From contig NW_022145601.1 in assembly GCF_000002235.5 (NCBI RefSeq), forward strand, positions 3,407,563 through 3,471,562: DNA of 64,000 bases, read 5' to 3'. Of the stretch, positions 22,251 through 35,445 are shown one piece after another (the first letter of the stretch is position 1; the number at the start of each line of letters is the position of its first letter). The notes under the pieces are model-generated. The model was not told the DNA's origin. It did no database searches and saw only the letters and a program-made list of their open reading frames with translations. A program made the position numbers and the translations under genes. The stretch is from Strongylocentrotus purpuratus. Its lineage: Eukaryota > Echinodermata > Echinoidea > Camarodonta > Strongylocentrotidae.

Positions 22251-23616
22251 AAAAAATAAAATAATATGCATTAACCTGATGCCTGTAATTTTTTGAAGAG
22301 ATGCGATTTAAAAATCATATCATCCCAGTATAGCTTCCTGTACGAGCTGTGTTGGGGGTTTTCTGCATCCATCATGAGTTATCAAATATATTCTCCTTTT
22401 AACCCAGCATCTTCACCCTCTGCCCTTGAACTGATTACGTTTCCAATACCACGGTTTGGAGGTCAGACCAAACAACTGACAGACCGACCGACTGAATAGC
22501 TAAGTCCCCTCAGTGATCAAAGGTAAGTTTTAACCTAATTTGTTACATTTTATATTGTTTATATATGAAATATTTTTATAATTTTGACTGGCTTTAATGG
22601 GAATATGAAACTATATTGCCCAAATATAATCATATTAGCCGGGTCGAAGACGAGGGCAATATGGTTATGTTGAGGGCAATATTGTCTCATATCAACCAAA
22701 ATGTGAGCCAGTCGATGTTATTATTATCAATTATCCTCTTCTTATATTTCAAGTATCACTTATACATTTATCATGTACAAGTACCCAGATGTGAAACGTA
22801 TGGTAATATGCTCTTATATTTCCCGCTGCTACATCACGCGTGTCTATGTGAGATAATTAAATAATAATGAATGATATTATACGCTTGACTAACTTTGAAT
22901 ATTGATCCTTATTGAGTGGTCTTTCTGAAAGTTGATATAATAAAGTTTCTTTCAATCTGGCAGACAAGTACATGCAAGTACATTCATTATTACTTACTGG
23001 GTTTATAACATTCATCACACATTTGCTGATAACCTGCAGATTTTATATCTTCTTTAGATATGAACATATCAATTCAATGATTGACAACAAACCCAGTAAT
23101 ACATATGGAACCCTATCATATCATCTTCAGTGGTTGATAAATACTGTATAGATGTCCTCTACATTTTTCATTGAAATGGAATACAATAGTACCATACAGA
23201 CCATGGAGTATGCTGTCACAATTTTTTTAAACAATATACCAATCCTCCCAACCTAAAAGTGTTGAACACAGGTAAGCCATTCATATTTGTAAAATAGGAG
23301 TTATACCACTCTGATTTCCTACCAGGAATTTAGTGCCACAATGTCACAAATTGCATTCTAAGTGAATAAATGGTGCAACAGTATTTATAAAACAATTGCA
23401 AATCTGCTTTTCTACTCGGTGCATGCTTTGCTTTTTTTCTGTTAAAAGTAGACCTTAAATTCATATTCTGATTTTCATTTATAGTTACTGTATATTTCGA
23501 AATATCAATTTAGGACAGAGTAAAACCACTTTTTATTTAATACCTGTTTCTAGGTTTCATTCCTGTTTTATGAAATAAAATTACTGTCTTCTCTACTTAT
23601 CATTGAACCGAGTTAT

Positions 23617-24205
23617 TTAAATGGATGACACTAGACAAGCGGTTTGAGTTAAGTCGCGTTATGATGATATATAAATGCGTTCATAACTTAGCACCTTCTT
23701 ACCTTCAGGTAGGCTTAATCAATCCTAATGGTGTACATGAGCATTATACAAGGCAAATAGACAGTGGATGTTTACGTGTGCCTAGATTTCACACTGATTG
23801 TTATAAGTGTAGCCCAATTGTTTCTTCCATATTTGAATGGAATAAGCTAGATAATTCGTTGAGATCGGCTTCCTCTGTCAATTCATTTAAGAGATTGTTT
23901 AAACAAAGTTGTAATTTGTGAATGGCTCAGCCGTACATACACTACGTGCATGTTCTGTAATATTTACATGACTTATTCACATAATTGCGACTTAATTAAT
24001 ATTTTCCTATTGACATTACTGCTTACTAGGTTAATGATATATGTTTATTTTGCAAACGAGTATTATTTTTGTAACTGTTCTGTATAAATGTTATAAACGA
24101 TGTAAATATGTTCATTCAGGGCCCCATGGAAGACCACTACTTGCTGGTGAATGGGCTACCCTGTCAAAAGATCAGAAATAAATAAATAAATAAATAAATA
24201 ACTTG
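23617..24205 (+). mobile_element. 5'-truncated non-LTR retrotransposon
   Basis: The plus frame from about 23617 to the stop at 23919 encodes WMTLDKRFELSRVMMIYKCV through FEWNKLDNSLRS, the last domain of a non-LTR reverse transcriptase. A 3' UTR and an (AAATA)n tail at about 24175-24200 follow. It is nearly identical to the 3' part of the element at 45124-47164, so it belongs to the same family and inserted fairly recently. Confidence 0.85.
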
Positions 24206-24427
24206 ATTGTAACAATCTTTTGTCAATTACCTCTTAGGATGGACAAAAATACAGAAGATATTGTTAGGTGGGATCGTGATGGAGAGATCAATTGTGGCAA
24301 GAAACGAGATCTTCGATATAACGGAAGGCTTAGGGTGGGTTCAAGAGTTACTATGAGCTAGATGGATGTGGACTGGACGGGGACTGCAACGCTGACAGGA
24401 GACTCTGACTCCGAATGTGCCTCCATT

Positions 24428-24632
24428 TAGAGGTTTTGTGTTCTAGTGGATAAGTAGTTGGACTGTGGATCACAGGATCCATGGTTCAAGTCCCGCCATA
24501 GCAGTAATGTCTTTTGGCAAGATATTAATCTACATTTGCCACTCTGCTGGGAGCACCGAAAGCGGCTGCCTAGCAGAGCCAGGGTAATAGTTGGAGCGCC
24601 TTGAGCATATTGTTATTATTATTTTGACAGTG
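24428..24632 (+). repeat. tRNA-derived SINE
   Basis: A tRNA-like head with TTCTAGTGGATAAGTAGTTG (A box) and GGTTCAAGTCCC (B box) is followed by an unrelated body (GGCTGCCTAGCAGAGCCAGG) and a TTATTATTATT tail. It is a retroposon rather than a tRNA gene because the acceptor stem does not close and the body and tail are SINE-like. Confidence 0.75.
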
Positions 24633-25237
24633 ACAACCTCCCTCCTTCCTCACTAAGAACAGCACAGACTAAGGTCATCCATCATATGAAAGTTGCATGT
24701 AAGAAGTTTTAATCCCATAAACTTACAGTGTTGTATGTTTTTTAGAAGGATTTGGCATGTAGGACTAATATTAATTGCTAATAGTTTATATTTCAAAGGG
24801 CAATCCAACCTTTGTAACAAGTTGATTTATGTTAAAGCAGAAAAAAATGAATGTATTAGACTGGTGAAAGTTTGAAAGAAATCAGACAAAGAATAAGAAA
24901 TAATGTTTGAAAAGTTAGATTACAACATCTATGTAAATCTCAGATCTGCAATTTTATGAGGCAACGGGGACGTATGCAGCTGACAACTGTGTATGTCATA
25001 CACAAACAATATAAATAATTAATGATTTTCTTTTAAGCTCCTCTTCCATTGTGGCAGTACTCAAACTATATTGTAACCCTCCCCCTAATCAGTGGCCTTG
25101 TGAATTTGCATTTCAGAATTTTCCAAGAACACCGGTACCCCCCTTCTTTATAGAGCTACCATGTTGTATTTTTTGCCATGAGTGTGGGCTACAGTTAAAT
25201 AAGTTGCAATTTTGATATTCAAACATGATTCATTACA

Positions 25238-25512
25238 CCGGAGTGTTGGCTCAGTCAGTAGAGCGTCCGCCTCACAACCGGGAGGTCGTGGGTTCGAATC
25301 CCGGCCGCATCATACCAAAAGACGTTAAAAGATGGGAGTTGTTGCTACCTTGTTTGGCGTTCAACAATAAGGGATAGAGCAACGTCGATCTGGCGCTCAG
25401 TGGCTGCCTGGCTCACGATCAATTGGGCAAAAAGAATTTCCGTTTCGGTTTAATAAAATTTGGAGTGAACTTTTAGGCTATTGTTATAATTATTATTATT
25501 ATTATTATGATT
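25238..25512 (+). repeat. tRNA-derived SINE
   Basis: The head has TGGCTCAGTCAGTAGAGC and GGTTCGAATCCCGGCC, perfect-looking polymerase III A and B boxes. It continues into a body (GGCGCTCAGTGGCTGCCTGG) and ends in an (ATT)n tail. The anticodon arm does not pair cleanly, so I reject a functional tRNA. Confidence 0.8.
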
Positions 25513-27009
25513 TATCAATTTTTAATGATTGTACATGTAATTGTGAAATGAACTGTAAAAAAACGATTCCAGTTATATTGCAAAGAAATAAATTCAGTCA
25601 TTACCATGATGAAAGTGTTCATCTTAAGATTTGATTGCTTTGTGCTATTCAACGTTTATCCTTGTTGAGTTTGATTTGTTTATGGAAGAAATGTGTCTGA
25701 GAGAGTAATGTACTATAGAATGATGACTTATGTGGCAAGAAGATATGGCAGCAGAAGCGTTACAAACGATTATGAGATGTGTTAAATGAAGAAAGAAATT
25801 GAGAGCCAAAAAAAGAGAGAGAGGTAGAGGAAATGTTCAAGTTTGCATGAGAGAGCTAGAGAGAGAGAGAGAAAGAACTGAGAAGCAATTGAGTGCTAAC
25901 AAAAAGTATACAAATATACTTTTGATCATTGACAAAAATATTCAATCAAACTTAATTACATCTGAAGCAGAACATGATGTGATTGTGAAGAGACAGAATC
26001 AACTAGGTATGACGAATGCAGTTGTATAGGGGTGGGAGGGGGGGGGGGGGTCATATTTGACAGTATGGATGGTATTTTCTGGATCCCGGTCCCAAATAAG
26101 TAATGTCTGTGAACACAATTTGTTGATAATAATAATAATATCAATAGGAATGCTTGCAATAATTATAATAATCCTAAGATCATTATAATTTATTCTTAAT
26201 ATTATCATTATTATGTCATTTCCTTCATCATTTGTTAGTAAAGTAGAATTTGAGAAGTAATGTGAAAAGTAATTATGTGACCCTGTAAAAGTAGAAACAT
26301 TTGCAGTAAAGCAAGGGGGAAAGACGTTTTGAGTGTCCCTCGAATAGGATGTAAAGCTAAGTTCACATACTTTATTAGAAGTTAGTTTTTTAACATGGGT
26401 TTACATCATATTCTCCCTCATATAACAAAAAGAGGAGTTGAAAGACACACCTTTCGTCCATTTGTCCCTTTTGGTACTCAAGAGGGCGACAAACATAATT
26501 AAACAACTTAAACTTATAATAACTCATTAATGTGTAAGAATTTAGCTTGTGAAAAAATATATGTTGTTTAAAGGGTCATACTACTTCATCTTATGAAAGG
26601 AAACAAAACTCCTAGATGGTATTTACGAGATAGTTCATGAAACTCATATAGCCTGCTGTCGAATAGCGCACTTCGTGAAAACGGAAAAGGCGAGACCTCT
26701 CACACAAGAACCGGTCGCGCACTCCTCTAGACCGCTTCGTGAAAACGACGCGTATGTTGAATGCGCATATTTTCGTTTTCACGAACCGATCCCACAGTTT
26801 GTTACAATATCCCCACTTGATTATATATTTTTTGTAAACAAAATATATATGAGCAGAATCGTTAGAATCTGTACTATGTGGTTGTCAAAGGAAATCTTTG
26901 AAGATGTACGTTAACCCCCGTTTTAATAACATAAAAAGTTAAAATGCGTTTATCTCGAAATTCACTTTTGTTGCTGCGCGAGCAACGAGACCACTTCGTG
27001 AAAACGGTG

Positions 27010-27960
27010 ATCTCCATCTATATCCATCCATCTATCCCTGCTCTATCTCTCCTCCATCTCCTCCATCTCTCATTTATATCTCCTCTCTCTCCATCCATCT
27101 ATCTCTACCCTATATCTCCTCTTTCTCTATCTCTCTCTCTCTCTCCATCCATCTATCCCTGCTCTATCTCTCCTCTATCTCTCCGCTATCTCTCATTCAT
27201 CTCTCCTCTCTCTCTCCATCCATCTATCTCTACCCTTTCTCTCCTTTATCTCTCCTCTAATATTCACCATCCATCTTTCCCTGCTCTATCTGTTCTCTCT
27301 CTCTCTCTCTCTCTCAAATCTCCATCCATCTATCCCTGCTCTATCTCTCCTCTCTCTCTCTCTCTCTCTCTCCATCTATCTCTATCCATCTTTCACCCGC
27401 TCGATCTCTCCTCTATCTCTCCTCTCTCTCTCTCTCTTTCTCTCTCCATCTATCTCTATCCATCTTTCACCCGCTCGATCTCTCCTCTATCTCTCCTCTA
27501 TTTATCCTCAATAACCATCCATCTATCCCCGCTCTACCTCTCCCCTCTCCCCCATAATCTCTCTATCTCTCCTCTATCTCTCGTTTATCCCCCCTCTCTC
27601 TCTCTCTCTCCATCTATATCCATCCATCTATCCCCGCTCTATCTCTCCTTTTCCCCTGCTGTATCTCTCCTCTATCTCTCATTTATCTCTCCTCTCTCTC
27701 CAACCATTTATCTCTACCCTATTTCTCATACCGGGGAAAATAGATAAAAGGGGAGGAGGCAGAGAGGGAGTGCAGAGAAAGAAAAAGGAAAGAGAAAGGG
27801 AAAGAGAGAATTAGAAGAAAGAGAGGGAAAGACAGAAGGGTTATATTGAGAGTAGGAAAAAGAGAGAGTGAGAGAGATAAGAGAAGGGGAAAACCTAGAA
27901 AGTTTGAAAGAGAGAGAGGGCTAGAGAGAGATATATAAACATAACATTTCAAAAATTGGG
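27010..27960. repeat. CT-rich satellite in the right TIR
   Basis: Tandem variants of CTCTATCTCTCCT and CCATCCATCTATCCCTGC form the inverted counterpart of 19100-19835. The 267-codon Ser/Leu/Pro frame through it is a repeat artefact. Confidence 0.85.
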
Positions 27961-29325
27961 AAAAAAGCCTGGAATTAAGAATACTTCGCCATACCTCCAC
28001 TCAAAAAATGTCGATCGTGGTCATGAGCGCGAGCAAGTGTTACGGTGTTGGTATATTCTACGGTGTAAAGCGCACGTGCGGAGCAGTGCTCTGAGCTGGG
28101 TGCAACTTTAAAAAGCACCCTCTCCTGACGAAATACGAATAACCGTGTTTTTCGATAAACCTTGTTTTTCGATAAACCTTGTTTATCGTCGATAAACCTC
28201 GTTTATCGAGGGAAACTGTGTTTATCAGTCGATATACAGAGTTTCTCACGATAAACAAGGTTTATCGCTCGATAAACCTTGTTTTTCGTCGATAAACCTT
28301 GTTTATCGGCGATAAACAATGTTTTTCGGGGTTATTGGGCATATGGCGCGCCATATACGTTTAAATACAAGAGTATTATATGCTTCATCGAGAGCATGCG
28401 TGTTTGTGTGGGTGCGCGTGTTTGTGTGTGCGTGCGTGTGTGAGTGCGTGCGCCTGAATATTTGACGAGTGTCAAAATAAAAAATTGTCTCAAGTTTACT
28501 TAAATATTCTTGATCATATATATATATACAAATGTATTCTAAACAGTTTATGAAAATGTACTTTTGTTTTCTTTTTATTATTGCGATGTATGTTTAGTCC
28601 AACATATCAATGTACAATGTATATAGTTTTGTCGAGAATAGGTATTTAAGTTGAGAGAAAATGATAAAAATATATTTAAAAAAGAGGAAAAAGTGCTGCG
28701 TGTTTGCGTGAGTAAGTAGTTACATCCCAGTTTATAGATTGAAAATAATTGTTCATACACATTAAGATTTGTTGGTTCTCAAATCGAAATTGTAAACTGT
28801 ATAACTATGTTGTTTCATCGTGTTGTTCACGTTTTACAAGCTTTAGGGGGATCACTCTGTTCCATTATACGTTTTACATTAATACTTTTCTTATCATTCA
28901 TTCTACAATTAAAGCATGCGTTTCATATCATGTTTAAACTTACACTCACTGGTAATACTACTTTTTCATTATTTTGTATTCTTAGTGTTATCATTTATAT
29001 TGTATTGCGCTGAAAACAAATCTCATTTGCACGAGAAAAAAAAGTATTCTTTGAGTTTTTATTTTGATCGAGATCTATAGATACACTTGAAAATAATTGA
29101 ATGCCTATCCAGCTTCAGAGCGAATGTGCACGCTACGGCTTCCTCACTTTGGAGAGTGGGCGTTGCACATTTATTCAGGAAGCCACGGACCCCTGCGCTG
29201 CCGGTAGGCCTACGTATGTTGACTACCATTTTCAAACGTGTAGGCGTTGGGGTTGGACGAAAGACCTGACACCTGTTGCATTTGCGCGAACGTCAACATT
29301 AGGCGAAAGAAAATAAATACACGAA

Positions 29326-32300
29326 ATGGCACCGTTCGATAGAATTTTTTTAACACGGGTGGCATTGGTGAGTAAAACTGTAAAAAGTGACATGTGATTG
29401 TTTCTGAATTGTGAAGTGGTGGTATTTTGATTTTGTGAAGGATATCCTGGTGATGATCGAACAGGCAGACAGCGTGTGAATCCTTTACAGCGCGTATACA
29501 AAAGAGATGTACCCAACTATGGTAGCTTCTTATTAAAGAGATAAACATAATATGTGTCATTGAATCTATTTCATGTTAAAGGATTACTGATACCCTGTCT
29601 TATGATATGATATTTTTAATTGTGCTCCCACGGACGCCTGAGCAGCAGCAGGCTTTTCAAAAAGTATTGTTAAAATCTTCTTGTACCAACTTTGGGCTGA
29701 AGTAATGAATGTGGCTAAAAAAAAAATATGTGGGTTATCTCCTTCCACAAATAATTGATCACTTATTAATATTGACTATTAGGCAGTTAAAGATAACAGG
29801 GCCCTGTATTACAACGAGTTGATATCAATCACAACTTATCTGTGATTGAAATCAATCACAACTATGTACATAATAGATAGGAGACTGCAAACTTGTGATT
29901 GATTTAGGGACTTGATATTGATTTGGATAAATATCATCTCTTTGTAAAACGGGGGCCCTGGTGTGAATATCAACATAAACTCAAGGAAATCCCTATTACA
30001 AACAAATATGTATGATATTCTCTTCGGTATGATGATTACAATCTTGACTTCATTCGCATCCCTTGTTTAAGGTAACCCTTCTCACTGAGTGGTACAAAAT
30101 AGATAACATGTATTTGGGACGCCATCTTCTTTATGAAAGTCTACTCTCAATTTCTCTAATACTTATCATCACATAATATGTGCTCTTTCTTGCATTTGGG
30201 TTAAGTAACCTTTGAGTTTTTATTCGCTGTTCGATTTAAACACCTTATGCTCGATCCTTACGCCTGTGAAATGGCGCAGCGGACACGTTAGAAGAATATC
30301 ATGAAACAAAAAGTTAGTAAGCTCTGCAAAATATCTAAAGGTTATCCTAAGGAATAGGGATTGAAACAAGGTTCTGTGAAAGCCTAGAAACGTTGCGTTA
30401 TTTACATTGCGTCATTTTAAATAATGAAGCACGAGGCACAATTTAACCTTTACACTTATTAAGACCAAAACAGCACGTAGTGACCCACATTCGTTCATTA
30501 GCCCAAACTTGGTACAAGGCGATTTTGGCCAAACTTTTAAAGACTCTAGTGCTCAGTCACCCGTGACAGAAATATTATGAATAGGGTAACATTGGACAAA
30601 ACACAAGTTACTCTTCATTATGAAATAAATGTTAAAGTCATATCGGTTATGAAAGTTTAAATAGGAGATACCAAAGTTTGGTACATTTTTTTGGATAAGC
30701 ACTTTACATGTTGGAAATGTGAAATGGAGGGAAAACAATGAGAAAACACATTTTAATGGCACTTTTTCATACTAGTTCATACAGTGCTCTGTCATTATGT
30801 ATCAGTGTATGTATGGGAAATGACTTTGGACACCCATCATTATCTTTTATAAGTCAGCTTGAGCTCATATGATGAAAATGGGGAAAGGAAAAGAAGGTAA
30901 TACAAAGCACTCTGTAACACTTACACATTAAACATCAATCAGATGTTAATCCTAGTGATTCTTCCCATAGTCGTCATCCAGGTACTGAAGTAGTCTATCC
31001 GCAAATGAAACCATTGAAGGGGTGTTTTTGATAGGCTATATGGGTGGGCATTACAAGGCATTGTCTTACCGTGGATCCTACCACAGGGTCCATGATCTTT
31101 CTAAGGACTGAGGAGCCCGAGAAGACGGGTGAATAGAGGTAAACATTATTGGTAGATATCAAGGTTTTTCAGTTGTATAGTGGGCTTACACAATGTACAT
31201 GTATATAATAGTTACCAAGCTTACAGTACATAAAAATTCATTTAATTGATATTTGAACCATTTGCATTTATTCCCCCCCCCCTCTAATCCCCTTCACATA
31301 CAGATCGGTGTGTTGATAGGCATATTTACGACTGATTCTACGAATGCTTGCAATGATGATTTCACAACAGTGAGTATTTCTGTATATCAGACTATGGGGC
31401 AAAATAAGATGCTTGAGTAAACTTACAGATTGGTTAGAGACACCAGTCATTCCAATGGCGTGGGTTCAAATCCCACCGTTGCCACCAGTATAAACTTATA
31501 ATATTTTCTTTTCTCAACCTCTACTCTTATACTGCTAAAATCATCTTATAAACTCTTGCTCTACAGAAATAAACAGCTTAGTTTAATTAAAAGGAGACGA
31601 AAAAGAGAAAGAAACATAAAAATATTAAATTACAACACAATAGAAGAACCCAGGGAGAAGGAAGAATCAATAGACAGTATGGCAGGATGATCGTGAGGTA
31701 TCCCGAATATAAAAAATATAACCATGTGAAGTGAAATTGAATGAAAATGGTAGCATAAGAGGTGGAAATAGAAGAGAAGAAACAGGGTGTGGCAATGAGG
31801 GTGATGTGTAGGGAAGGGAATTGGAGGTCATGAGCTGAAATGTAAATAAGATGCAAATCACAGAGTTATGGAAAGTAACATTTCAAACCTCAAAAGGAAA
31901 ATAAATATTAAATGCTAAAAAAATATAACTGTAACACCCGCATGAATAATAATATAATTAACATGAAATCAATTACACCCTCCAATACATTTTTGAAACT
32001 CGATTTTGATTTATAATATCTCTCTTGTGGCATAGTCCTCGCTTTGTTTAGTATCATTAGAAAGTGGGCTTGATACCTCATGTGTTTTGATTTCACAGTC
32101 ATTGAATGTGCATTACATCAACAACAAAAAAGCTGTTGTGTAGTGCACTGCATAACAATACTAATGCTTATCAGTGCATTTTGCAACTTTTCACTTTTGA
32201 TCCTGCCCATTAGTCTGATCTACTGCTCATTCCATGGCTGCAAAATCATAACAAATATGGACAAATTAACATACTTTGTGATGATAGTTAACAAAGCAAT

Positions 32301-35300
32301 GACCATCTCATCACAAGAGAGATGTAATAAATACATTTTGAGCTCCAAAACCTTCTTGAGGAGTTTATTTAGTGGGTGCTAGAAACAAGATTAAACCATA
32401 ATGCTTAGAAATGAAGAGAGGGAAAAAACAGACGCTAGCATAATTGCATGTAAATTACATTTCTATGTGAAGATAGTGTCTTGAGGATAGCAAGACAAAT
32501 ACACTGTAACTTTCTCTAATGTAAAATTAGATGTTTCACATTTTGATGGAGCCATTGTAAAGTATTATTTAGTTGATGCGAGTCTGAAATTGTGATTTGG
32601 GGATTTAAGTCTACAGTTGTCGGTTGCTGAGTGAAGATAACGAGCTTGTGTAACCAGGTTTATATGTGTTGAGGGTGTTATTAAATATTCAGGGCAATAC
32701 TAAAGATAGGTTTTTTTCATTACGGTGAGCATTAAAAAGAATCAAAGTAAACGAACTTTACCATATTAAACTTCTCTGAGTAAAATAGCAAACGTATATC
32801 TGTACATGCACCGTCCATACTCTGTTTATATTAAAAACATATTATGGTCATCTTCTTGTATCGTATGTTAGATTAATGTGTTTGTATGATTTTATAAACC
32901 GCCTGGCCCGTATTCTGAAGTCAGGTTTAACTAAACTTTTACAAGATATTGTAAAATATGATAACTCTATGAAATATGATTGTAATTTTTCAACAGTGTC
33001 GGTACGATTGTCCGGCTAAAGTGGTACAAGAGCATTGTACATCAGAAAATGAAGCACATTGTGGTGTAGATGGGAAATGCTGCCCAGGCTACTTTAGGAC
33101 GAAAGATAGGTATGATACTGTAAAGAGCAATATACTAATTCTATTTTGTCTCAAAATTTTACAGTACTTAAACCCTACTATTGGACACACCCCAATTCAA
33201 TTTCACGCTCCAATAGTTAGGCTGCGCATGATGTAAATAGTTCTTTATAATTCTGAAAATGTGCCCGTAGATTCATCATGCTCGGCCAATCCCTACCCTT
33301 TTTTTACATTTAGATACTTCAAGATATGCTCTTTTCAGCAAAATGAGAAAATATATACCCCACCGCTGACCGAGTTTGTGAAAATTGCTCTCAAAAATCG
33401 CATTTTTCAAGACAATTCGGAGAACAATTTAAATTGCTCTAAAATCACGAACCTAATATTCAGATCAATGCAACTTAATGAGGAAGTGAATGTGTCCTAA
33501 CACCCTCACAGCTGTCTGCCAAGTATGGTGAAATTGATTAATATACACATACAGTCATTGTTCATTGGCTTAGCAATGGCCTTGTTACTGTGAGCCCCCA
33601 GGATCAAAACCGTGTCGATGTGCTCTAGTGCCCTTTTATGAGGCATTAATCCCCATTACTATCAGTTATGACTTAATGACGTAGGTCCCCTAGTTGATTA
33701 GCATAGTAGCATACACATGCTTTAGCAGTCACGCAAAACAAACACTCCCCAATTGTCATTTAGTAAAATCTGAGAATGTATACTATTATCTAGATCTATT
33801 AGGAATAAATCATTGTCAAAATCATTCAATAAATTGGGGTAAACAAAATAATTATTCCACCATTACGACCAACAGTGTACTATGTACACATTACGTGCTT
33901 GTACATGTAGTACGTTTTGCAGTGATATGCCTTTCAAATGATACCAAAGACGATATAGTTATGTGCACACCGGAAATTTTGAGTAAATTGTATTTGAACA
34001 AGGGACGCTATATACATATTAATAATAATAATAATAATAATAATAACAACATTTATAATGCGCACATATTCACCCCAAGAGATGCTCAAGGCACTTGGTT
34101 CCCGCCCAAACAAACACGTATCGGCTATGTTGTCATTTTACAGAACGCTTTGCACCCTCCATCCGACCTTTTTTTTTCTAGAAATCTTGCAATTCATATT
34201 CAGGGTGGCCAAACGCAAGGCATTTCGAAGCCTCATTTTAAAAATAAGTCAAGGGGCCATTTTAGACGTCATGCTATACCTAGCCTATAATCTAGGCGGA
34301 GTGCCGAGCTTTTTTCTTTGCTGCTAGACTAACCCTAAGCAGAACGTCTTATACGGCGAGACTACGAACCGTGAGTCGCGAAGCGGCTCACCGCCTATAA
34401 TCACTGGTCTAGCTTTAGTCGTTTTTTTTTTTTTATTATCGACCATGAATCCGTGGCAGTTTTTCGTACGAAAAAACCTCATGAATACGAAATGAACTCA
34501 ACCAATCAGAAACACGTATGGAGAAGAGTCTATGCATATGCATATTATAAATCACGTGACATTACGTCATTTTCTTCATCCAAGATGGCGGGTAGTTCAT
34601 GCGACGACGATCTTCTGCGAGAAAGTTTATCATATGCGGCCAACAAACTAGGCATTCCTAATGGAAAATTCAGAGAACTGCAGGAATCCGCTATTCGTAG
34701 CGTTATTGAAGCCGGCAGGGATATTTTTGTTGCAAATTACCTACTGGTTTGGAAAGAGTGCAATATATACCAAGCAATTTGGTAGGGCTGTTGAATGATT
34801 CATAGATCCGCCATTTTGAATATATATGAATATTGATTAGCTAGACCAGTGATTATAGGCGGTGAGCCGCTTCGCGGCTCACGGTTCGTAGTCTGGCCGT
34901 ATCAGACGTTCTGCTTAAGGTTAGTCTAGCAGCAAAGAAAAAAGCTCGGCACTCCGCCTAGATTATAGGCTATGCTATACCCTGCATAATTGTTTTAGTA
35001 TGGTAGGCCATTTGTGCCACAGCTCGCGTCATGACATGTCTTTTACACGACTCCCCATTCTATTTGTTTTGTACGTAGTGATTATGAGCCCTATTTATAG
35101 GTCTCTTTCTCTACCCCGATTCCTTGCGACGTGCGTAGGCATAGTCATCGCTTTCTGAAATCACTCATGCGTGACAGTCCAGGCGCCATCTTGTCTGTTT
35201 TGGGCCGTTTTTGAGGCCCTTCTTTCGGTCACTTATCTCCACTATCCTATATGCTACAGACTTCTAACAAAATGTTCTATATAGATAGTCAGAGAGATAT

Positions 35301-35379
35301 TCTTTCTTCTTTCACGTGAAAACAAGGTCGTCAATTCATGCATATCGCTCCAATACGATTGCAGTAATAGTTATTATTA

Positions 35380-35445
<66 letters not shown>

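Larger units (their letters stand above)
19845..26990. other. Interior of the long-TIR element: no gene identified
   Basis: AT-rich sequence whose longest open frames are under 100 codons and lack conserved motifs, apart from the retrotransposon remnant at 23617-23920. It includes trinucleotide palindromes at 20330-20410, a diverged tandem duplication at 20905-22250, an inverted repeat with GACTGGCT/AGCCAGTC arms at 22586-22716 and G-runs at 21118, 21380 and 21460. A possible short exon, ATG at about 20119 to a donor at about 20167, could not be linked to anything. Confidence 0.55.
18687..28355. mobile_element. 9.67-kb element with >1 kb terminal inverted repeats
   Basis: Left TIR about 18687-19860 and right TIR about 26990-28355 are inverted copies. 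Both start from the palindrome TATGGCGCGCCATA, then an array of GATAAAC/GTTTATC palindromes, a block containing GCTCAGAGCACTGCTCCGC, a pyrimidine tract and a GA-rich satellite. TACGTT flanks both sides (18681-18686, 28356-28361), a likely 6-bp target duplication. Unit 2 has an uninterrupted counterpart near 50905. The 7-kb interior has no recognisable transposase, polymerase, integrase or capsid frame. It holds two SINEs, a LINE fragment and a tandem duplication. Six-bp duplications are known for Mavericks/Polintons and some other DNA transposons, but no hallmark gene is seen. Confidence 0.8.
1469..29080. repeat. Tandem segmental duplication, unit 1
   Basis: First of three large direct repeats. 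Homology to units 2 and 3 starts near 1469, where a short AT-rich junction precedes the block beginning TGCCTATCCAGCTTC (also at 29101 and 53302), and runs through gene A and its 3' flank. Unit 1 alone carries the 9.67-kb long-TIR element (18687-28355), the 325-bp mariner-like element (14963-15287) and the minisatellite at 9115-10190. Without the long-TIR element it would be about 18 kb. Confidence 0.85.
34281..34972. mobile_element. 692-bp element with 134-bp TIRs and 9-bp TSD
   Basis: The arms 34281-34414 and 34839-34972 are inverted copies starting TAGCCTATAATCTAGGCGG. TGCTATACC flanks both sides (34272-34280 and 34973-34981). A 9-bp duplication with long TIRs fits the Mutator/MULE group, though no transposase is present. 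Between the arms lies a sequence that looks like a cellular promoter and first exon (next entry), a Pack-MULE-like arrangement. Confidence 0.8.

Noticed and set aside
24428..24500. Functional tRNA gene
   Set aside because: Acceptor stem is missing and a SINE body follows; read as a retroposon head.
25238..25320. Functional tRNA gene
   Set aside because: Polymerase III boxes are good, but the anticodon and acceptor stems do not pair and a SINE body and ATT tail follow.
26944..27747. 267-codon plus-strand frame
   Set aside because: It is entirely CT-rich satellite in the right TIR, giving Ser/Leu/Pro/Ile repeats. The inverted copy at 19100-19835 is not open in the same way.
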